DNA of 64,000 nucleotides. Source: CAWFYI01 sp963820105 (lineage in GTDB: Bacteria > Patescibacteriota > Saccharimonadia > Saccharimonadales > UBA4665). The stretch is taken from contig CAWFYI010000001.1 of assembly GCA_963820105.1 (NCBI GenBank), forward strand, positions 558,001 through 622,000. The letters run 5' to 3'. Below the pieces are notes generated by a model that was not told the DNA's origin, did no database searches, and worked only from the letters and a program-made list of their open reading frames with translations. Numbering within the stretch: the stretch's first letter is position 1; every line of letters starts with the position of its first letter. Below, in pieces: positions 52,143-61,333 of this stretch. The position numbers were made by a program, and so were the translations under genes.

Positions 52143-53307
52143 CGGTCTGCCCCAGTATTAGTTTGGCGATATCCTGAGTGGCGTGCGGCTTGGCAAGAGA
52201 CGCGAACTTGCCGCCCAGTTCCACGATCCGATCAGAATCGTCCATAAGCTGGGCAACGCGTTTCGCCAGGCGGTTGGGATCGTTAGCCAGATCGTTCTCA
52301 TCTATTACCACGGCGGCGCCCTGCTCTTCCAGGTATTGCGCGCTCTTGAGTTGGTGGCCGCCCGCCAGGAAAGAGCTGGGTATGACGATGCAGGCCTTGC
52401 CCTGGATCGCGAATTCGGCCAGATTCGTAGCCCCTGCGCGGGAAACGACCAGGTCGGCCGCGCCGCTGTAGCGATATACGTCCGGTATGAAGCCCATAAC
52501 CTGCACCCTTCCCTGCTCTTCGGCCGGCAACTGTCCGGCATATGTCCTTTCCATCTCCTCCTGGTTGGCGCGGCCGACTACATGGAAGACGCGCAGGTCC
52601 TTGAAGTCGCTGAGCAGATGCGGCAAGGCTTCAGAAACGGCATGATTGACCCTCTGCGACCCCAGACCTCCGCCGATGATGAAAAGCACGCGCGCTTTCT
52701 GCGGAACGTTTATCTCGCCGCGATAGCGCTTTTTCAGCGCGGCAGTCACCGGCTTGAATTCCTTGCTGACAGGTATGCCAGTGGTAGCGGTCTTCTCCTT
52801 GGGATAGGGATAGATACCGGCCGGCAAGGCCACGGCATGCACCTTTGCCCACGGCGCGATCAGACGGTTCGCAAGACTGGGCACCGGGTCGGAATCATGA
52901 GTTATATACGGGATGCGGCGCAATGCGGCGCCCAGGCAGACAGGCACGCTGACATAGCCGCCGCGGCTGAATACCGTATCCGGCCTCAGACGTCCCATCA
53001 GGCGCCAGCTCTGCATTATACCGGCCGCGGCCAGGAAGACGTCGCGTATATTCTTTAGCATGGTAGGCACGTCCAGCAGCTGTCTGAACCCCTCGCCGTG
53101 ATAACGCCGGAATTTGCCGGCGAAGACAGCATATGTCTCGTCTATGTTGGGGTCGCCGCGCGGGATATCGATCAGGCTGTCGCCGCGCTGGCCCACGTAG
53201 ATTACGCGCACTTTAGGATCACGTCGCTTAAGCTCTGCCGCCACCGCCAGTATGGGGGTTATGTGGCCGCCGGATCCCCCGCCCGTCACCACGATGGTAC
53301 GGCTCAT
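52126..53307 (-). CDS. murG: Undecaprenyl-PP-MurNAc-pentapeptide GlcNAc transferase
   Basis: MurG makes lipid II from lipid I on the inner face of the membrane. The 393 residues show the N-terminal glycine loop TGGGSGGHITPI, a VFSRGGYVSVPV segment, LFIIGGGLGSQRVN, and the UDP-GlcNAc site SRAGATNLAEFAIQGKACIVIPSSF. The length is slightly above the typical 360. It overlaps ftsW by 4 nt and ftsQ by 17 nt. Confidence 0.95.
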   Translation of the reverse strand: MSRTIVVTGGGSGGHITPILAVAAELKRRDPKVRVIYVGQRGDSLIDIPRGDPNIDETYAVFAGKFRRYHGEGFRQLLDVPTMLKNIRDVFLAAAGIMQSWRLMGRLRPDTVFSRGGYVSVPVCLGAALRRIPYITHDSDPVPSLANRLIAPWAKVHAVALPAGIYPYPKEKTATTGIPVSKEFKPVTAALKKRYRGEINVPQKARVLFIIGGGLGSQRVNHAVSEALPHLLSDFKDLRVFHVVGRANQEEMERTYAGQLPAEEQGRVQVMGFIPDVYRYSGAADLVVSRAGATNLAEFAIQGKACIVIPSSFLAGGHQLKSAQYLEEQGAAVVIDENDLANDPNRLAKRVAQLMDDSDRIVELGGKFASLAKPHATQDIAKLILGQTDETAT

Positions 53308-54551
53308 GAATAACTGGTCCTGCGGCTTAAGGCTTCCCGGCGCAAATCACGCCTTCCGTTACTTTCCCCGGTTTCGCCGCTGACGCGGGGGACGCTATAG
53401 GTGGTATGCTGCGAAATCTGGAACACCAGGCCGACGGCGGCCGCCATAAAGACCACGCTGGTGCCGCCGTAACTGATGAAGGGCAAGGTAATGCCTTTGA
53501 GCGGCAACAGTCCGATCATGGCGCCTATATTTATAAGGGTCTGTGTACTCAGCCACGCCAGTACGCCCACGACCAGCAGCCGGCTGAAATCGTCGCTGGT
53601 ACGCTCGATTATGTAGCGCAAGCGGGCAAAGAACGCTACGAAGGCCCCCAGCAGCACCACGCTGCCGATGAAGCCGAATTTCTCGGCGTAGATCGCGAAT
53701 ATGGAGTCATTTGCCGCCTCTGGCAGGTAGCCGTAGGCTTGTACGCTGCTGCCCAAGCCTAAGCCGATCATGCCGCCCGAGCCGACGGCTATCAACGCCT
53801 GGCAGGCCTGGTAGCCGCTGGTCCGGCAGTTGGACTGAGGATGCAGGTAGGTAGCCAGCCGTTCGCGGCGATACGGCGTGGCCGAAATAACCAGGATAAG
53901 ACCGATCAGCACGATTCCGCCGATTGCTATGATGCGGCCTAGCGGCAGACCCGCGACAAAGGCCATTATAGCCATCACGGCTATGATCACGCCGAAAGAT
54001 CCCGTGTCGCTCTGGGCTATCAGTACTGCTCCGCCGACCACGGCCAGGGCCAGCAGCATGGGCTTGAGCGTAAGCCTGAAATCCTTAATCGTTCCCTGGC
54101 GTATCTTCTCGGCCAGGAAACCGGCCAGCCAGATCATGACCGCGAACTTAAGCAGCTCGACGGACTGGAAGGAAAAACCGCCCAGACGCACCCAGCGATG
54201 CGCAGGATAAGCCGGATTGACCGGCAGTACGAGCGCCAGCAAGGTAGCCGCGGCGGCTGCTACGAGCAACGGCTTATAAGCGCGCCGCCACCATGACAGC
54301 GGCACCTGGGAAGTCACGATGAACGCCACTGCGCTTAAAGCTATGGCGATCAGCTGCTTGCCTACGTAATAACCGCTGCTCACATGGTTGGCGGCGCTAA
54401 GCGCCGGACTGATGGCGTATACCACTATCAGGCCAATCGCCAGCAGCGTGATGCACAGCATCAGCAACCAGTAATCAGGGCGGTGTTTCCGGCCCAGGTT
54501 AAGGGCCGAAGAACGGACTTCCACACGGCGCCTGGGAGCTTGCGGACGCAT
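53304..54551 (-). CDS. ftsW: FtsW/RodA-type lipid II polymerase
   Basis: A SEDS-family membrane glycosyltransferase of 415 residues with about ten membrane helices. Family segments include PAHRWVRLGGFSFQSVELLKF, QSDTGSFGV, GLGSSVQAYGYLPEAANDSIFA and KGITLPFISYGGTS. Its position between mraY and murG marks it as FtsW rather than RodA. It starts 3 nt after mraY stops. Confidence 0.93.
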   Translation of the reverse strand: MRPQAPRRRVEVRSSALNLGRKHRPDYWLLMLCITLLAIGLIVVYAISPALSAANHVSSGYYVGKQLIAIALSAVAFIVTSQVPLSWWRRAYKPLLVAAAAATLLALVLPVNPAYPAHRWVRLGGFSFQSVELLKFAVMIWLAGFLAEKIRQGTIKDFRLTLKPMLLALAVVGGAVLIAQSDTGSFGVIIAVMAIMAFVAGLPLGRIIAIGGIVLIGLILVISATPYRRERLATYLHPQSNCRTSGYQACQALIAVGSGGMIGLGLGSSVQAYGYLPEAANDSIFAIYAEKFGFIGSVVLLGAFVAFFARLRYIIERTSDDFSRLLVVGVLAWLSTQTLINIGAMIGLLPLKGITLPFISYGGTSVVFMAAAVGLVFQISQHTTYSVPRVSGETGESNGRRDLRREALSRRTSYS

Positions 54552-54554
54552 GGC

Positions 54555-55595
54555 CTACCCCCGGTTTCCCATCAGGAAGACGATCAAACCGATTACGGCT
54601 GCCACCTGCCCCAGGATCCAGAAACGCATGGTGACCTTGGTCTCCGGCCAGCCTATGGCTTCGAAGTGATGATGGATCGGCGACGACAGGAACACCTTCT
54701 TGCCACCACGCAGTTTGCGCGAAGTACGGTTGATGATGACCGACCCTGTCTCGACCACGTACACGGCGCCGATGATCGGCAACACGTATACCGTATCGGT
54801 CTGGAGAGCGATTATGCCCAGCGCAGTGCCGAGCGCGAAGGCTCCGACATCGCCCATAAAGAAGCGGGCCGGATATATATTAAACCAGGTATAACTGAGC
54901 AGTGTGCCGACAACCGTCAGGCAGAATCCGGCCAACGCCAGTTTGTGCTCGACCACGGCTATGATGGCATAGGTCAGAAATGAGGAAGCCAGCAGGCCTC
55001 CGGCCAGACCGTCCAGGCCGTCGCTAAAGTTAACGGAGATAGCCGTAGCCACCACGACCAGCCAGAACAACGCGATGATGAAAACCCCTATGTGCCACTG
55101 GTTAATCCAGGGTATATATATGGAATGCACGCCTAGTTTGGCATAGAACCACCAGCCGCCGATAAGCGTAAGCAAGCTGTACAGGCTGAATTTCAGGCGG
55201 GCGCTCATTCCGGCCACTTTGCCGCCGAAGCCCCGTATGTTCATAAAGTCATCAATCAGCCCTATGGCGCCAGCGCCAATCAGACCTGCCAGCGGCAGCC
55301 AGGTCTGCCCCCGCTCCAAATTAGCGACTAGCGTTACTGCGCTTATGGCCAGGACGAATATAAGCCCGGCCATGGTCGGTATGTTGCGTTTGTGCTTGGC
55401 GGCGTGCAGCTTGGCGTATACGGTCGCTTTGCCGCCGGACCAGGCTTCGGTGCGCTGGCGCTTCCACCATTCCTGCTTATAAGCGACATGAGTATACGCG
55501 GGCGTGATAATCATGCTGAGCGTGAAACCGAAGAACCCAAGCGCGAGCATGCGGATGAGGTTGTGGGTGGTGATGGCAATGTGCAATGTATTCAT
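54555..55595 (-). CDS. mraY: Phospho-MurNAc-pentapeptide transferase
   Basis: MraY makes lipid I from UDP-MurNAc-pentapeptide and undecaprenyl phosphate. The 346 residues have about ten membrane helices, the NFSDGLDGLAGGLL motif, FMGDVGAFALG and HHHFEAIGWPETKV. Two minus-strand TATAAT boxes lie in the 44-bp gap after ftsI, so transcription can restart here. The mRNA just before the ATG is AAACAAAAATCAAACT, an A/C-rich stretch. Confidence 0.95.
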   Translation of the reverse strand: MNTLHIAITTHNLIRMLALGFFGFTLSMIITPAYTHVAYKQEWWKRQRTEAWSGGKATVYAKLHAAKHKRNIPTMAGLIFVLAISAVTLVANLERGQTWLPLAGLIGAGAIGLIDDFMNIRGFGGKVAGMSARLKFSLYSLLTLIGGWWFYAKLGVHSIYIPWINQWHIGVFIIALFWLVVVATAISVNFSDGLDGLAGGLLASSFLTYAIIAVVEHKLALAGFCLTVVGTLLSYTWFNIYPARFFMGDVGAFALGTALGIIALQTDTVYVLPIIGAVYVVETGSVIINRTSRKLRGGKKVFLSSPIHHHFEAIGWPETKVTMRFWILGQVAAVIGLIVFLMGNRG

Positions 55596-55639
55596 AGTTT
55601 GATTTTTGTTTTATTATAGCATTTTAACTATTATAACAC

Positions 55640-57418
55640 CTACCGGGACTTGGGCGTTACGTACGAATCGTCAATCAGCATATGCGCCAGGTCCGCGAAC
55701 ACCGGCTGGCCCCCATATGATCCGGCATAACCGTGTACGCCTGGCTTTATGTTATATACCACTATTACGTACTGCGGCTTGTCACCGCCCACGAAACCGA
55801 CGTACGTACCGTTGAACTCGGTATCCGAATAACCGCCCCCCTGTTTCGCCACCTGGGCCGTGCCGGTCTTGCCGCCGACCGTGTAATCCGAACTGAAGTT
55901 AAGATAAGAGAAGCCTTCTTTCAAGTGTTGCTGCACTACGTATTCCATGAGAGGTATCATCTCTTGGCTGACCTTGGGCGAAACCACGTTCTTTTCCAGC
56001 GCTTTAGGTTTGACGACCTGGGTACTGCCGTCGGCCCTGGTTACGCGGTCTACCAGATGCGGCTGGTAGTACGTGCCGCCATTCAGGACCGCTGAGTCGG
56101 CCGCCGCCATCTGCAGGGGCGTGATCTGCAGGGCCTGACCGAACGCCGTGTTGGCATAGGTCAGCGCTATAGCTGGACTTGACATGTCAGCCGGGGGCAC
56201 GTAGCCCGACGATTCGTAACCCTGCTCCACGTCCGTAGGCCGCCCCAGCCTGTAATGGTCGACCAGGTACTTGTTCCAGGCTTCTATGCCCTTGCGGTTG
56301 ATCTGTCCGCCACCCATCTGCATCAGCTCCCATGTGGCGCCGGTGTTGAGCGACAGGTTCAGCAAGCTGGCGATGCTCTGGGTACGCGCGCCGCCGTCTT
56401 CTTCGATGTCGGTTATGTTGAAGCCATCGACCACCCAGTGAGCCGGATCGTAGAACGTGGTGTCCGGCTTAATCACGCCCTGGTCCAGGGCCGCCGCCGT
56501 AGTAAGTATCTTCATGGACGAACCGGGCTCGATGGCATGGGTCACGGTACCGTTCTGGAATACCCCAGGATCGCTTACGCTCTGATAGTCGCCCGGGTTA
56601 TAAGTAGGATAATTAGCCATGGCTTTTACCTGGCCGGTGTCAGGATCTATAATGACGGCGCTAAGCCCCTGCGATCTGGTCTTGCTGTACTCATCCTTGA
56701 GGATTTTTTCCATCTGGACCTGCATTGACATATCCAGTGTGGTAACGACGCTATCGCCGTCCGTAGCCGGTTTCTCGACGTTGCCCTTGCTGGCGGCAAG
56801 CGGTATACCGCTGGCGTCCGTCACCGCCCTTACCTCGCCGGGCTCGCCGGCCAACTGCTTATTAAGCGCTTGCTCTATACCATACTGTCCTTGGCCGCCG
56901 TTATCGACAAAACCCAGTGCCTGGGCGGCCAGGCTACCCTGCGGATAAATGCGGTAATCCTGGGCCTGCGTGCCGATGCCCGGAATCTTCAGAGCCAGCA
57001 GCTTCTTGTTCTGATCTCCGCTCAGGCGTTTGGCCAGTACCGCGTAGCGCGTATTTTTTGTGTTCATTATCTTGGTATAGTGCGAAGCGTCTCCACCGAT
57101 GATACCGGCCACCTTTCCGCCCGCTTGATCAGTGTTTTTAACCAGGCTGGGATCGGCATACAGCGTGTACAGCTTCTGGTTCAATACTATGGGGACTACG
57201 GAATTTCCGTCATGGGCTTCGATGATGCCGCGGGTAGCCGGTATCTCGTATTGCTTGAGTTGGTCGCTGAGCGCCGCGGCCTTGTAATGATCATATTGGA
57301 TAACCTGCACATAGAATAGACGCAGGCCGAATATACCTACGGCCAGCAACAAAAGCCCGTACCATATACGGACACGGGTCACTGCTTGCATCATCTGGTT
57401 TTTGTTTGTCGGAAGCAT
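55640..57418 (-). CDS. ftsI: Division transpeptidase FtsI (class B penicillin-binding protein)
   Basis: The 592 residues have one N-terminal membrane helix, a dimerisation domain, and a transpeptidase domain with EPGSSMKI (active Ser), SLNTGA in place of the usual SSNxG, and GGKTGTAQV. It cross-links septal peptidoglycan. TATAAT upstream on the minus strand predicts a start about three bases before the ATG, so it also has its own promoter. Confidence 0.93.
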   Translation of the reverse strand: MLPTNKNQMMQAVTRVRIWYGLLLLAVGIFGLRLFYVQVIQYDHYKAAALSDQLKQYEIPATRGIIEAHDGNSVVPIVLNQKLYTLYADPSLVKNTDQAGGKVAGIIGGDASHYTKIMNTKNTRYAVLAKRLSGDQNKKLLALKIPGIGTQAQDYRIYPQGSLAAQALGFVDNGGQGQYGIEQALNKQLAGEPGEVRAVTDASGIPLAASKGNVEKPATDGDSVVTTLDMSMQVQMEKILKDEYSKTRSQGLSAVIIDPDTGQVKAMANYPTYNPGDYQSVSDPGVFQNGTVTHAIEPGSSMKILTTAAALDQGVIKPDTTFYDPAHWVVDGFNITDIEEDGGARTQSIASLLNLSLNTGATWELMQMGGGQINRKGIEAWNKYLVDHYRLGRPTDVEQGYESSGYVPPADMSSPAIALTYANTAFGQALQITPLQMAAADSAVLNGGTYYQPHLVDRVTRADGSTQVVKPKALEKNVVSPKVSQEMIPLMEYVVQQHLKEGFSYLNFSSDYTVGGKTGTAQVAKQGGGYSDTEFNGTYVGFVGGDKPQYVIVVYNIKPGVHGYAGSYGGQPVFADLAHMLIDDSYVTPKSR

Positions 57419-57490
57419 ACCGTTCCTATTATAAGACGTATGTACAAGGTTATGGAAACCTGCGACGTCCCGTCAGGAGCATGAAGAGTA

Positions 57491-57844
57491 TTAATTGCGG
57501 GTGCTGGCGGTAACCGAAGGAGCTACGGACACCAGGTCCTTAGCCACGGAGCTGCTGCTGACGCGGTCCAGTGACTGCAGGCGCGCAGAAGCGACCTCCA
57601 GGTCGTCATGCTGGCTTTTCAGCCTGGCCTGCTCCTGCTGCAAGGCGTTGATCCGGTAGCCGTAGGCATTGGTCTTGGTCACCTGCGTCAGGTAAAGCAA
57701 GCCTAACAGACAGGCCAGCACAATCAGGATGATCGTATTGCTGATCGGGCCTAACGCCCGGGCGTGCGCCTTGAAGCTTACCGAGTTCTGGTTCCGGCCC
57801 TGGTACCGCGAACGGTTCATGGCCAGAGAGCTTGAATATGTCAT
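57491..57844 (-). CDS. ftsL: FtsL-like septum protein
   Basis: A 117-residue bitopic protein: a polar start, one membrane helix (SNTIILIVLACLLGLLYLTQV) and a heptad-like coiled coil (INALQQEQARLKSQHDDLEVASARL). The sequence is poorly conserved in all bacteria, but size, layout and the place between rsmH and ftsI fit FtsL. The mRNA before the ATG is rich in AAACAAAAATAAAAAC. Confidence 0.8.
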   Translation of the reverse strand: MTYSSSLAMNRSRYQGRNQNSVSFKAHARALGPISNTIILIVLACLLGLLYLTQVTKTNAYGYRINALQQEQARLKSQHDDLEVASARLQSLDRVSSSSVAKDLVSVAPSVTASTRN

Positions 57845-57959
57845 ATGTTTCTCTTTGTTTTTATTTTTGTTTACTTGGTCCCGCTCGTTATCCCGAAAGA
57901 TAACGAGCGGGGCGCTGCTCGCCTAAAGAACCTTTACGTGGATCTTGTAGGCACGGGAG

Positions 57960-58895
57960 CTACCTTTTACCGGAATTGGCATCGGAGTTCCCTTTCTTTT
58001 TTATTTTCACTGCGGCCCGTAGCTTAGCGCTGCGTGCACGCGGATTATGGACTATTTCGGACGAGGCGGCGGTTACCGGGCCTTTGAACGGCAGACTTAG
58101 CCGGGCATCATAGCGGCCGGCAGAGGCTTCCTTGAACGCCTGTTTGACCAGCCGGTCTTCCAGACTATGGAAGCTGATTACGGCTATGCGGCCGCCGGGA
58201 GCCAACAGATCCAGCCAAAGCGGCAGAGCCTGTTCCAGTTGGACCAGCTCATCGTTGACCGCGATCCTGATTGCCTGGAAGGTGCGCGTCGCCGGATGTA
58301 CACGGCTATGCCCCGGCCAGGCTCTGGCGGCGACTGCCGCCAGCTCCTCGGTCGTTCGGAGCGGCCTGGCCTGCACAATTTCTTGTGCAATCCGGCCGGC
58401 TTTCGGTTCTTCGCCATAACGTTTTAGTACGTCTCGCAGCCTGGCTTCACTAAATGTGTTCAATATAGTTTCAGCCGTGATTTCCTGCGATTGGTCCATA
58501 CGCATGTCGAGCGGGCCGGTCCTATTGATGGCAAAACCGCGCTTGCCCTCGTTAAGGTGCGGTGACGATACGCCCAAATCCGCCAAAATAAGATCGAACT
58601 GCCGTTTTTCCGCCAGCAGTCCGCGCGAGGCGCCCAGGAAGTCCTGATGCCTTACGTTTACGTTAACGCCGGGAAACTCCTTGCGGAGGATTCTGACAGC
58701 GTCCAAGTCCCTGTCTACCAGTACAGCTCGTGTGAGGCTTCCGGTCCTTTCCAGTACTGCCCGTGCGTGTCCTCCGTATCCGGCCGTCAGGTCGAGGTAG
58801 CTATCCCCTTCCTTGGGGTCCAGATACTTTAGAACTTCGGCGAGTAATACCGGTTCGTGACTTATGTTTTTATTTTGGTTTTTGTTTTGGTGCAT
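57960..58895 (-). CDS. rsmH: 16S rRNA m4C1402 methyltransferase
   Basis: RsmH (MraW) N4-methylates C1402 of 16S rRNA. The 311 residues show HEPVLLAEVLKYL, the SAM loop DLTAGYGGHARAVL, LADLGVSSPHLNEGKRGFA, GPLDMRMD, RTFQAIRIAVNDEL and SFHSLEDRLVK. The first codons (MHQNKNQNKN) come from a CAAAAAC-rich stretch. It is the second gene of the dcw cluster. Confidence 0.95.
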   Translation of the reverse strand: MHQNKNQNKNISHEPVLLAEVLKYLDPKEGDSYLDLTAGYGGHARAVLERTGSLTRAVLVDRDLDAVRILRKEFPGVNVNVRHQDFLGASRGLLAEKRQFDLILADLGVSSPHLNEGKRGFAINRTGPLDMRMDQSQEITAETILNTFSEARLRDVLKRYGEEPKAGRIAQEIVQARPLRTTEELAAVAARAWPGHSRVHPATRTFQAIRIAVNDELVQLEQALPLWLDLLAPGGRIAVISFHSLEDRLVKQAFKEASAGRYDARLSLPFKGPVTAASSEIVHNPRARSAKLRAAVKIKKKGNSDANSGKR

Positions 58896-59199
58896 CTTTT
58901 CTTGTTTTTGGCCCGTAGGCCAGTTTTTGTTTTACAAGGCCACCTATCCGGCAATCAGCTTTTTGTTTTTTTGGGGTTTTTGTTTTTGTTGGTTCAGCGA
59001 ATTGTACGAGTACGATTTGCCAAACCGAGTTTGAGAGACTTATGTGTGAGGTGGAGTTTTGGGAGGTGTTTTTGGAGAAGGTGCGAGATTTTTTAGCCTG
59101 GTTTTCTCTCTAGTTCCAGGTGTTGATTGCCGGATAGCTGACCTCGAGGTCGAAGCGTGAATGCTTATCCGTCCGTATTGTTAAGGTACTTGCCTGGGG
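58896..59199 (-). other. 304-bp A/C-rich spacer between mraZ and rsmH
   Basis: No gene is seen. Read on the transcribed (minus) strand it is strongly A/C-rich with repeated CAAAAA units and a GGCC-TACG-GGCC hairpin just before rsmH. TACAAT at 59005-59000 could give rsmH its own start with a leader of about 100 nt. Confidence 0.6.
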
Positions 59200-59568
59200 T
59201 CAGTCCTTGCCCGGCGCCATGATGCGCCAGTACCGGCCGACTCCGACAGCTACGATATCCCGGCCGATGCCCGCGTAATCGAGCAGATGCTGCTCAAGCG
59301 TGACTCGCCCCTGTTTACCGTCGGGCAGCATGTCGACCTTACCCATCCTGAACTGGACGTTCAGATCGGCTATGCGCTCGTCTAGGATATCTCCGGCCAA
59401 TCGCGGCTCGACCAGGTTCTCCCATACATCCTTCGGATATAGATGGAGATACTTGCCGAAGCCCCTGGTAACGACTGCCCCGCTCGCAAACTTGTCACGA
59501 AGTTCCGGCGGTATGGTTAACCGCCGCTTATCGTCCAGCTTGCGTTCGAAGTAATCTACCGTTGCCAT
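59200..59568 (-). CDS. mraZ: Transcriptional regulator MraZ
   Basis: MraZ is the first gene of the dcw cluster and represses it. The 122-residue protein has two SpoVT/AbrB-like halves: YFERKLDDKRRLTIPPELRDKF and VDMLPDGKQGRVTLEQHLLDYAGI. ATG 59568 is preferred over GTG 59574, because AAAGGG just upstream fits a ribosome site. Confidence 0.92.
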   Translation of the reverse strand: MATVDYFERKLDDKRRLTIPPELRDKFASGAVVTRGFGKYLHLYPKDVWENLVEPRLAGDILDERIADLNVQFRMGKVDMLPDGKQGRVTLEQHLLDYAGIGRDIVAVGVGRYWRIMAPGKD

Positions 59569-59632
59569 TGACACCCTTTTAATATGTAGTGGTTTTGTTT
59601 TTTAAATGAAACGCTGTTTGGCCGCTCCATTT

Positions 59633-59671
59633 CTACCCACTGACATGAGTGTACTACCCACAGCCACCCCC
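59633..59671. promoter_or_regulatory. MraZ-box-like direct repeats upstream of mraZ
   Basis: On the minus strand GTGGGTAG occurs at 59640-59633 and again at 59661-59654, 21 bp apart, and a degenerate GGGGTGGC follows. MraZ is known to bind repeated TGGG-containing boxes in its own promoter, so these are candidate autoregulatory sites. Confidence 0.5.
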
Positions 59672-59714
59672 CGGCAAGCAGCAATTAATAAAAATGTGGT
59701 GTTCCTCACACCAC

Positions 59715-59771
59715 TTATCCACAGATTTTTCAGGGGCGGCACAAAACCTAGCTATATAGCGTTGTGGACAA
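59715..59771. promoter_or_regulatory. DnaA-box-like sites
   Basis: TTATCCACA at 59715-59723 is a perfect DnaA box. TGTGGACAA at 59763-59771 is the reverse of a one-mismatch box. Two boxes alone do not make an origin; they could link division gene expression with replication. Confidence 0.35.
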
Positions 59772-59807
59772 CTTTTGCTGCGCTATTTTTATGTTCTGGC
59801 TGGGTGC

Positions 59808-60221
59808 TTAAGGTTGCTGGTTGCGATGCTCGGCGGCAGCTTGGCTGCGATGATTCGCATCGATGTTGGCATTCGCTTCCCGTTCGAGACCTGCCTCAGT
59901 AGCCGGAATGGGTGCGTGATTAGCAGCGGCGTCTTTTGATGCCTGATCAGCATCAGGCAAGACGCGGCCGATCTTGGCTGCGGTGTCTCCGATCTTGCTG
60001 CCGACATTAGCGGCGAAGTTGGCGGCGTCCCCGCCGTGCGTCACGGCGAGCCCGGCTGTTGCCGCAAGTACAGCGAAGCGGCCGGCTCTGACCTGGCTGC
60101 GGTTGGCGCGGCGTTCCTCGCGGCGTTCCCGCTTTTTTTGAGAACGATCCATACTAGTCCGTGCCATCTTGCGGATTGCTTCGTTGGACATCGAGTTGTC
60201 GGTTACTTCGTACTGACTCAT
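59808..60221 (-). CDS. Small basic protein with one hydrophobic segment, unknown
   Basis: A 137-residue protein: a Lys/Arg-rich N-terminal half (SQKKRERREERRANRSQVRAG), a short hydrophobic stretch (FAVLAATAGLAV), and an Ala-rich tail. TATGAT then AGGA upstream suggest a promoter a few bases from the ATG. No family recognised. Confidence 0.55.
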   Translation of the reverse strand: MSQYEVTDNSMSNEAIRKMARTSMDRSQKKRERREERRANRSQVRAGRFAVLAATAGLAVTHGGDAANFAANVGSKIGDTAAKIGRVLPDADQASKDAAANHAPIPATEAGLEREANANIDANHRSQAAAEHRNQQP

Positions 60222-60258
60222 GATTTTATCCTATCATATTACGCTAAAATGGTCAAGC

Positions 60259-60549
60259 TTAGTACTTCCCTGTTCGACCAGGGGTACGCTGGGTGACGCT
60301 GTAGCTTATGTAATGCGGTCCGGTCTCTTCGCTCTCGCGTTCCCGGCGGAGCGGATTGTTGGAGCCGGACTCGTTGTTGTCCGCGAATGCGAAAGCTGGT
60401 TGGTTGGGCACTATTACCCTTCTGTCTTGCTCCGGCATATCCAGCATCCCGACGGTAACGGCGGCAGTCATAAGAACTATGCCGGCCTGCTGGGAGATAC
60501 GGGCCAGCCTTTCTAGGGGTTTTACCGATGTTTTTGTTTTTGTTGACAT
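60259..60549 (-). CDS. Small membrane protein, unknown
   Basis: A 96-residue protein starting MSTKTKTSVKPLERL, with one helix (AGIVLMTAAVTVGMLDM) and a polar tail rich in Asn, Ser and Arg. The first codons are again an ACAAAAACAAAAAC stretch. A consensus promoter lies directly upstream with a predicted three-base leader. No family recognised. Confidence 0.6.
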   Translation of the reverse strand: MSTKTKTSVKPLERLARISQQAGIVLMTAAVTVGMLDMPEQDRRVIVPNQPAFAFADNNESGSNNPLRRERESEETGPHYISYSVTQRTPGRTGKY

Positions 60550-60558
60550 CAGCTATTC

Positions 60559-60587
60559 ACTATAGCAAATATTGTGCTATTTGTCAA
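60559..60587 (-). promoter_or_regulatory. Consensus minus-strand promoter (TTGACA-17-TATAGT)
   Basis: TTGACA (60587-60582) and TATAGT (60564-60559) with 17-bp spacing. Predicted start 60552, three bases before ATG 60549. Confidence 0.75.
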
Positions 60588-60681
60588 TGTTGTGTTACCG
60601 GTGGCACTTGCGGTTTTAGCATTGTCTTCTGGACCCCTGGACTTCTCGTCCTGGCACCTCTGCTTAGTTCTTGGGCGCCCT

Positions 60682-61320
60682 TTACGCTGGGACGTCGACG
60701 GGCTGGCCCGTTTCGAGCTTATAGAAGGTGATGCCCTGCTCGCCTAGGATGCGCTCGTACATGTCGTACGTGCTTTTGCGGGCCTCGTCGCGCCAGTGCC
60801 AGTCGTGGATTGGCAGGACGTACTTGGGTTTGAGCTCCAGTGCCAGATTGAGCGCCCGGATGGTGCTCCCCCATGGCGCAGACACCGGCAGAGCCAGCAC
60901 ATCTTTGGTTTCCTTGAAACTGTGGCTGTCGCCGGGGTGGCTGAGTTTGTCCAGGTAATGGACGCCGATTTCCTGCGGAGGCTGGCCGAACAGGGGCGCG
61001 ACGCTCTCGTGCGGCGAATCGAAGAAGGTCACGCCCTCTGGCGGCTCGCTGGAAGCTTTGATACCTTCCTTGGCCAGTGCGGCTACGGTTTCCGGAGTGG
61101 CGGTAATGCGCACGTCCGGGAATTTTTTTACCAGACTTTTTATAAGTTCCGGATCATTGTGGTCGTGGTGGATGTGGGTGATGAAAATGTCGTCCAGGCG
61201 GTTGAGCGACGGGATGGCCGCGCCGAGCGCTGCGGCGCTCATGGTACCGGGGTCGAAAATGGCCGTGCGGTCCGGCGTTTCGACCAGCAGGCATGAATGA
61301 ACAAATTTTGTTACTTTCAT
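60682..61320 (-). CDS. Metallo-beta-lactamase-fold hydrolase (UlaG-like)
   Basis: A 212-residue protein with the metal site FITHIHHDHND, an early HSCLLVETPDRTAIFDPG, and a C-terminal LPIHDWHWRDEA. This is the compact UlaG/L-ascorbate lactonase-like type. Start ATG 61320 (MKVTKFVHSC) follows an AAGGAAA ribosome site; the longer frame to 61356 runs into the upstream gene. It is the last gene of a three-gene leftward operon. Confidence 0.82.
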   Translation of the reverse strand: MKVTKFVHSCLLVETPDRTAIFDPGTMSAAALGAAIPSLNRLDDIFITHIHHDHNDPELIKSLVKKFPDVRITATPETVAALAKEGIKASSEPPEGVTFFDSPHESVAPLFGQPPQEIGVHYLDKLSHPGDSHSFKETKDVLALPVSAPWGSTIRALNLALELKPKYVLPIHDWHWRDEARKSTYDMYERILGEQGITFYKLETGQPVDVPA

Positions 61321-61333
61321 ACAGGTTTCCTTT

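Noticed and set aside
59715..59771. Replication origin at the DnaA-like boxes
   Set aside because: Only two boxes, no dnaA/dnaN neighbours and no clear unwinding element.
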